Below are positions 14,040 through 17,173 of a stretch of DNA of 17,173 nt, one piece after another. The DNA is from an uncultured beta proteobacterium (GTDB lineage: Bacteria; Pseudomonadota; Gammaproteobacteria; Burkholderiales; Burkholderiaceae_C). Location of the stretch: assembly GCA_903859265.1 (NCBI GenBank), contig CAIOLZ010000359.1, positions 1-17,173 of the forward strand, written 5' to 3'. Every line of letters starts with the position of its first letter. Within the stretch, counting starts at the first letter, position 1. Both the position numbers and the translations under genes were made by a program. The notes beneath the pieces were generated by a model, which saw only the letters and a program-made list of their open reading frames with translations, made no database searches and was not told the origin of the DNA.

Positions 14040-15179
14040 CTAGGGGCCGGGTTGCGGCGTTGCGGCAAACTCTTCATCGGCATTTGCGTGCTTCTCTGCA
14101 ATTTCCTTGCAGGCCAGATGCACTTCTGAAAACGCGTCCGTCACATCAGGATCAAAGTGGACACCGCGCCCTTCCAGGATGATGGCCATGGCAGCTTCGT
14201 GGGTGAAGGGCGGCTTGTAAACCCGGCGGCTGATCAGCGCGTCGTACACGTCGGCAATCGCCATCAGGCGCGCGGACACGGGAATGGCGTCGCCCGCCAG
14301 CCCCTCGGGGTAGCCGCTTCCGTCCCACTTTTCCTGGTGGGAGTAGGCGATTTCCTTGGCACAGCGCAGGAACGGCACGTGCTTGCCAAGCCGGGTTTCT
14401 GCGCTTTCTATGGCCAGTTTGCCCAGCGTGGTGTGGGTTTTCATCACCTCAAACTCTTCCGGGGTCAGTTTTCCAGGCTTGAGCAGAACGCTGTCGGGGA
14501 TACCAATCTTGCCAATGTCATGCAAGGGCGCCGACTTGAACAGAAGATCGACCATCGCATCGTCAAGGTAGTGTGAAAAGCGCGGATGCTTTCGCAGCTT
14601 TTGTGCCAGCAGCTTGACGTAGTGCTGGGTGCGGATGATGTGGTTTCCGGTCTCGTTGTCACGGGTTTCTGCCAGCGAGGCCATGGTGAGGATGGTCACG
14701 TCCTGAATGTCACGAACTTCCGCGGTTCGCCGCGCAACTTCCTGTTCCAGAAATACGTTTTTGTCTTTGAGAAAGTCGGAAGATGCTTTCAGCAACAGGT
14801 TGGCCTTGACGCGGGCCAGGGCGATGGGAGGGCTGATGGGCTTGGTGATGTAGTCCACCGCGCCGAGCTCAAACCCGAGCTGCTCGTCGCTCGTATCCGT
14901 TTTGGCGGTCAGAAAAATAACCGGAATGTCGCGGGTGGCCGGATTGGCCTTGAGTTGGCGGCAGACTTCGTACCCGTCCATGTCGGGCATCATGATGTCG
15001 AGCAGAATCAGGTCGGGCGGCAGTTCAGAAAAAGCGATTTTGAGTGCGCGTGCGCCGCTGGAAGCTACCTTGACTTTGCAGTGCGCCTGCAACAGGTCAC
15101 TGATGAGAATCAGGTTCGCTGCCGTGTCATCCACCACCAGAACTGTGAAATCACCTTGGCCGCGGTTGGCATCACCCAT
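14040..15179 (-). CDS. REC-HD-GYP response regulator, probable c-di-GMP phosphodiesterase
   Basis: 379 residues. An N-terminal receiver domain (about 10-130) has Asp17/Asp18, phospho-acceptor Asp61 in LLDIMMPDMDG, Thr91 and Lys113. A short coiled linker (about 135-160) leads to an HD-GYP domain: GNHIIRTQHY (178-187), the HD pair His220-Asp221 in HDIGKIGIPD, KTHTTLGK, and HQEKWDGSGYPEGL (281-294) holding the GYP triad at 289-291. All expected metal-binding positions look present, so it should hydrolyse c-di-GMP under control of phosphorylation. ATG 15179 is chosen because GGAG lies 9 bases upstream; an ATG at 15215 would add 12 residues without a ribosome site. It lies 157 bases downstream of the hybrid kinase gene, which is the natural partner. 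Confidence 0.92.
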   Translation of the reverse strand: MGDANRGQGDFTVLVVDDTAANLILISDLLQAHCKVKVASSGARALKIAFSELPPDLILLDIMMPDMDGYEVCRQLKANPATRDIPVIFLTAKTDTSDEQLGFELGAVDYITKPISPPIALARVKANLLLKASSDFLKDKNVFLEQEVARRTAEVRDIQDVTILTMASLAETRDNETGNHIIRTQHYVKLLAQKLRKHPRFSHYLDDAMVDLLFKSAPLHDIGKIGIPDSVLLKPGKLTPEEFEVMKTHTTLGKLAIESAETRLGKHVPFLRCAKEIAYSHQEKWDGSGYPEGLAGDAIPVSARLMAIADVYDALISRRVYKPPFTHEAAMAIILEGRGVHFDPDVTDAFSEVHLACKEIAEKHANADEEFAATPQPGP

Positions 15180-15215
15180 GATGCGTTGCTCCGCCCAGGT
15201 CTGGGGCACGGTCAT

Positions 15216-15336
15216 CGCGAAGTAATTGCATTGGCCTATCCGTTACCTCAAACATTGCGATGTCATCCAAAAAAGTCGGATCAGAATGCCTTCAGCATTC
15301 CGGTGAACGCTGACTTTAAGGCATAAATGCCCGCGG
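15216..15336 (-). promoter_or_regulatory. Spacer with two small inverted repeats
   Basis: The 121-bp gap between the hybrid kinase stop and the HD-GYP gene contains GAATGC-5-GCATTC (15284-15300) and GGCAT-2-ATGCC (15320-15331), both perfect. Neither is followed by a leftward T-tract. They may be mRNA stems or operator sites; the HD-GYP gene may have its own promoter here. Confidence 0.3.
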
Positions 15337-16980
15337 TCAATGTCTGTTTTGGCCGCTCAGGGGTATCGCGCCGGGAAGTGGCAGGGTCACCGTAATCGTG
15401 GTGGAGTTCGAAGCATCGGATGTCTTCATCGTGATATTGCCGCCCTGGGTTGTGGCGAGCAATCGGGCGGAGTAGGTCCCAAGGCCGTTGCCGCCCGACT
15501 TGCCAGTGGTTGCGTATTTGTCGAAAAAAGTGTCGCGCACTGCCAGCGGAACAGCCCCTTGGTTGTGCAGGGATACGACCAGATCCGAGCCTTGGCCCAC
15601 CTGCACCATGACGCTGGAGTTGGGAGGTGCGGCCTCTGCGGCATTGCGTAGCAAATTGGAGAACAGGCTATAGCACAGCAAGTCATCGCCGAGGCACTGC
15701 GTGCCCGACAAAGACTCGACGGGCACCCCCTGAATGCGTCTTTCCAGCGAAATGTGCTGCTGCTCCCAGCGGGAGGCCATCTCCAGCAGGATACGTTCCA
15801 AGATACTGCCCACATTGACGGTGCGCGGGTAAAACTCGAATTCACCGCGTTCCATTTTGAACAGGTCCAGCGAGAGATTGACCATGTTCAGTACGTTGTA
15901 GGCAGACTGCTCAATGTCGTACAAAAGGTCTTTGTGATTCTGATGAACCGTTTCATCGGACAGCAGGTTGGCAGTGAATCCGATGATTCCGGCCATGGGA
16001 TTTCGCAGATCGTGGCGTGAAATGCGCTCGACCTCCTCGCGCAGGCGCAAGTTGTCCTGCAGCACAGCATTTTTTTCAATCAACTCGATGCGGTTGCGCT
16101 TGAGCTCGGCGATATTGCGCTGCAGCTTCAGGTGCGTTTCCATACGTGCCTTGAGGATGGCCGGATCGGCGGGCTTGGAGACATAGTCCGCTGCGCCCAG
16201 CGAAAACCCTTTCGTCACATCGGTTGACTGACCCATGGCGGTCAGGAAGATGATCGGTATCTCGGCGGTTTCCGGGTTGGACTTGATCCGCCGACACACC
16301 TCGAAACCGTCCATCTCGGGCATCATGACGTCCAGCAAAATCAGGTCGGGGATCTTGCCGGACTCCATGATTTTCAGCGCGCGCGCACCGCTGTTGGCCA
16401 CTTTCATCTGGTAATCCTGACCGAGCATGTCCATCAAGATGGTTAGGTTGTCGGGCACATCGTCAACGGCCAGAATCGTTGCACGCCGGATGCCTTCTGT
16501 CTCGTCAGGACCAGCGATGGTGAGCAGGCCCGCTCCGGGCTTGGCCGCAGCGCCGGGCAGCAGTGCAGGCACGCTGGCGCGGGCGCCGTAGCCAACCAAT
16601 CTGGGTTGCTGAAACGCGCGCCGCAATTTGGCTTCCAGCGCAGCGAGGTTGAAGGGCTTTACCAAATACTCTGACACGCCAGCTTCGACCGCTGTGCGAA
16701 CTTGCTCCCGGTCCGCTTCGACGGTGACCATGATCACGGGAATGGCGCCGAACCGGTCATGGGCGCGGATCTGCCGCAACAATTCCAACCCGTTCATGAC
16801 CGGCATATTCCAATCCGTGAGCACGGCGTCAAAACGGCGTTCCCGAAGCGCGCTCATGGCATCAGCGCCATGCATGGCCGTATGAATGTCAGAAAAACCA
16901 AGTTGGCGAAGGCTGTTTCCCAGTAGCCTGCGCATGCCCTCCATATCGTCCACCACCAAAAATGAAGCGTCAAAGTTCAT
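15337..16980 (-). CDS. Hybrid histidine kinase with two N-terminal receiver domains
   Basis: 547 residues, soluble, no membrane spans. The first receiver (4-123) is CheY-like with Asp11/Asp12, Asp56 in TDWNMPVMNG and Lys108. A Pro/Ala/Gly-rich linker (about 126-165) follows. The second receiver (168-285) has Asp173/Asp174, Asp217 in LLDVMMPEMDG and Lys269. A coiled coil (285-318) leads to HisKA with His323 in SRHDLRNPMAGI and an ATPase domain with Asn446 (NLLRNAAEA) and KSGGNGLGTYSARL. The G1 box is not the usual DxGxG: HNQGAVP stands there (472-478), a variation seen in some kinases. The architecture suggests integration of two phosphoryl inputs before output to the downstream REC-HD-GYP protein. 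Start ATG at 16980 fits the domain edge. No sensor domain is fused, so input is probably from another kinase or a chemotaxis-like system. Confidence 0.9.
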   Translation of the reverse strand: MNFDASFLVVDDMEGMRRLLGNSLRQLGFSDIHTAMHGADAMSALRERRFDAVLTDWNMPVMNGLELLRQIRAHDRFGAIPVIMVTVEADREQVRTAVEAGVSEYLVKPFNLAALEAKLRRAFQQPRLVGYGARASVPALLPGAAAKPGAGLLTIAGPDETEGIRRATILAVDDVPDNLTILMDMLGQDYQMKVANSGARALKIMESGKIPDLILLDVMMPEMDGFEVCRRIKSNPETAEIPIIFLTAMGQSTDVTKGFSLGAADYVSKPADPAILKARMETHLKLQRNIAELKRNRIELIEKNAVLQDNLRLREEVERISRHDLRNPMAGIIGFTANLLSDETVHQNHKDLLYDIEQSAYNVLNMVNLSLDLFKMERGEFEFYPRTVNVGSILERILLEMASRWEQQHISLERRIQGVPVESLSGTQCLGDDLLCYSLFSNLLRNAAEAAPPNSSVMVQVGQGSDLVVSLHNQGAVPLAVRDTFFDKYATTGKSGGNGLGTYSARLLATTQGGNITMKTSDASNSTTITVTLPLPGAIPLSGQNRH

Positions 16981-17059
16981 CCGTACTCGCTCCCGAATGG
17001 GTTGTTCCTGCCTGCAAGGATCATGACTTCAGCAATTTATGTCAGTTAAAGTATCCAAG

Positions 17060-17081
17060 TTGATTTAACGCATCGAATCAA
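17060..17081. promoter_or_regulatory. Inverted repeat in divergent spacer
   Basis: TTGATT-10-AATCAA is a perfect 6-bp inverted repeat in the AT-rich gap upstream of the hybrid kinase. It could be a regulator site; the left arm could also serve as a -35-like element for a rightward promoter, but no well-spaced -10 is visible. Confidence 0.3.
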
Positions 17082-17096
17082 ATCGCTTTAGGCTAT

Positions 17097-17173
17097 ATGA
17101 AAAATACCGCGAAAGGCAGTGATTACCCGACACTGCCACAGAACGTCTCGTCAGAGCAACAAGAGCAACGCAA
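17097..17173 (+). CDS. Possible start of a rightward gene, cut by window end
   Basis: An ATG at 17097 opens a frame without stops to the window end; the first residues are MKNTAKGSDYPTLPQNVSSE. Only about 25 residues are visible, polar and glutamine-rich, with no recognisable motif. AGG lies about 5 bases upstream, a weak ribosome site. It would be divergent from the hybrid kinase gene. No function can be given. Confidence 0.3.
   Translation, partial: MKNTAKGSDYPTLPQNVSSEQQEQR

Noticed and set aside
1..17173. Mobile elements, phage genes, CRISPR arrays or tRNA/rRNA genes
   Set aside because: No transposase, integrase, regular direct repeats with spacers, or tRNA-like cloverleaf sequence was seen on reading both strands by eye; a computed repeat and tRNA scan would be needed to exclude short ones.

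Overview
The window reads as a chromosomal segment of a Gram-negative bacterium, most likely a betaproteobacterium of the Burkholderiales/Comamonadaceae kind. That is an inference from moderately high GC, Tat- and lipoprotein-type export signals, a type II secretion/pilus-like GspF protein, an HD-GYP c-di-GMP protein and protein sequence style; no rRNA or other marker gene is present. I see no tRNA, rRNA, CRISPR array, IS element or phage gene.

Left region (1-4610): two divergent transcription units share a 180-bp spacer. Leftward are an Old Yellow Enzyme-type ene-reductase and, overlapping it by ATGA, a zinc alcohol dehydrogenase cut by the window edge. Rightward are a short oleate hydratase (FAD), an FMN nitroreductase-family protein and a small hypothetical protein. 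Hydratase, dehydrogenase and flavin ene/enone reductases together resemble the enzyme set of the lactobacillar unsaturated fatty acid hydration/saturation pathway. This is the best candidate for a little-described system here.

Middle region (4703-11519): a cupin of the DMSP-lyase type and a zinc-ribbon/PH-domain membrane protein (both leftward), a DsbG-like thioredoxin-fold lipoprotein (rightward), then a leftward pair: a Cache-domain sensor histidine kinase followed 6 bp later by an orphan GspF-family membrane protein. A 495-bp stretch with no convincing gene (9416-9910) holds a hairpin-plus-T-tract facing left. It precedes a Tat-exported Fe-type superoxide dismutase. A secreted dienelactone hydrolase-family protein follows on the minus strand.

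Metal region (11519-14017): a NiCoT-type nickel/cobalt permease (leftward) and a divergent, sequence-variant NRAMP-family transporter (rightward). Between them is a perfect 9-1-9 Fur-box palindrome overlapping a TATAAT -10 element.

Right region (14040-16980): a REC-HD-GYP response regulator (probable c-di-GMP phosphodiesterase), preceded in the same leftward direction by a REC-REC-histidine kinase hybrid whose second REC closely resembles the REC of its neighbour. A possible rightward gene begins at 17097 and runs off the window.
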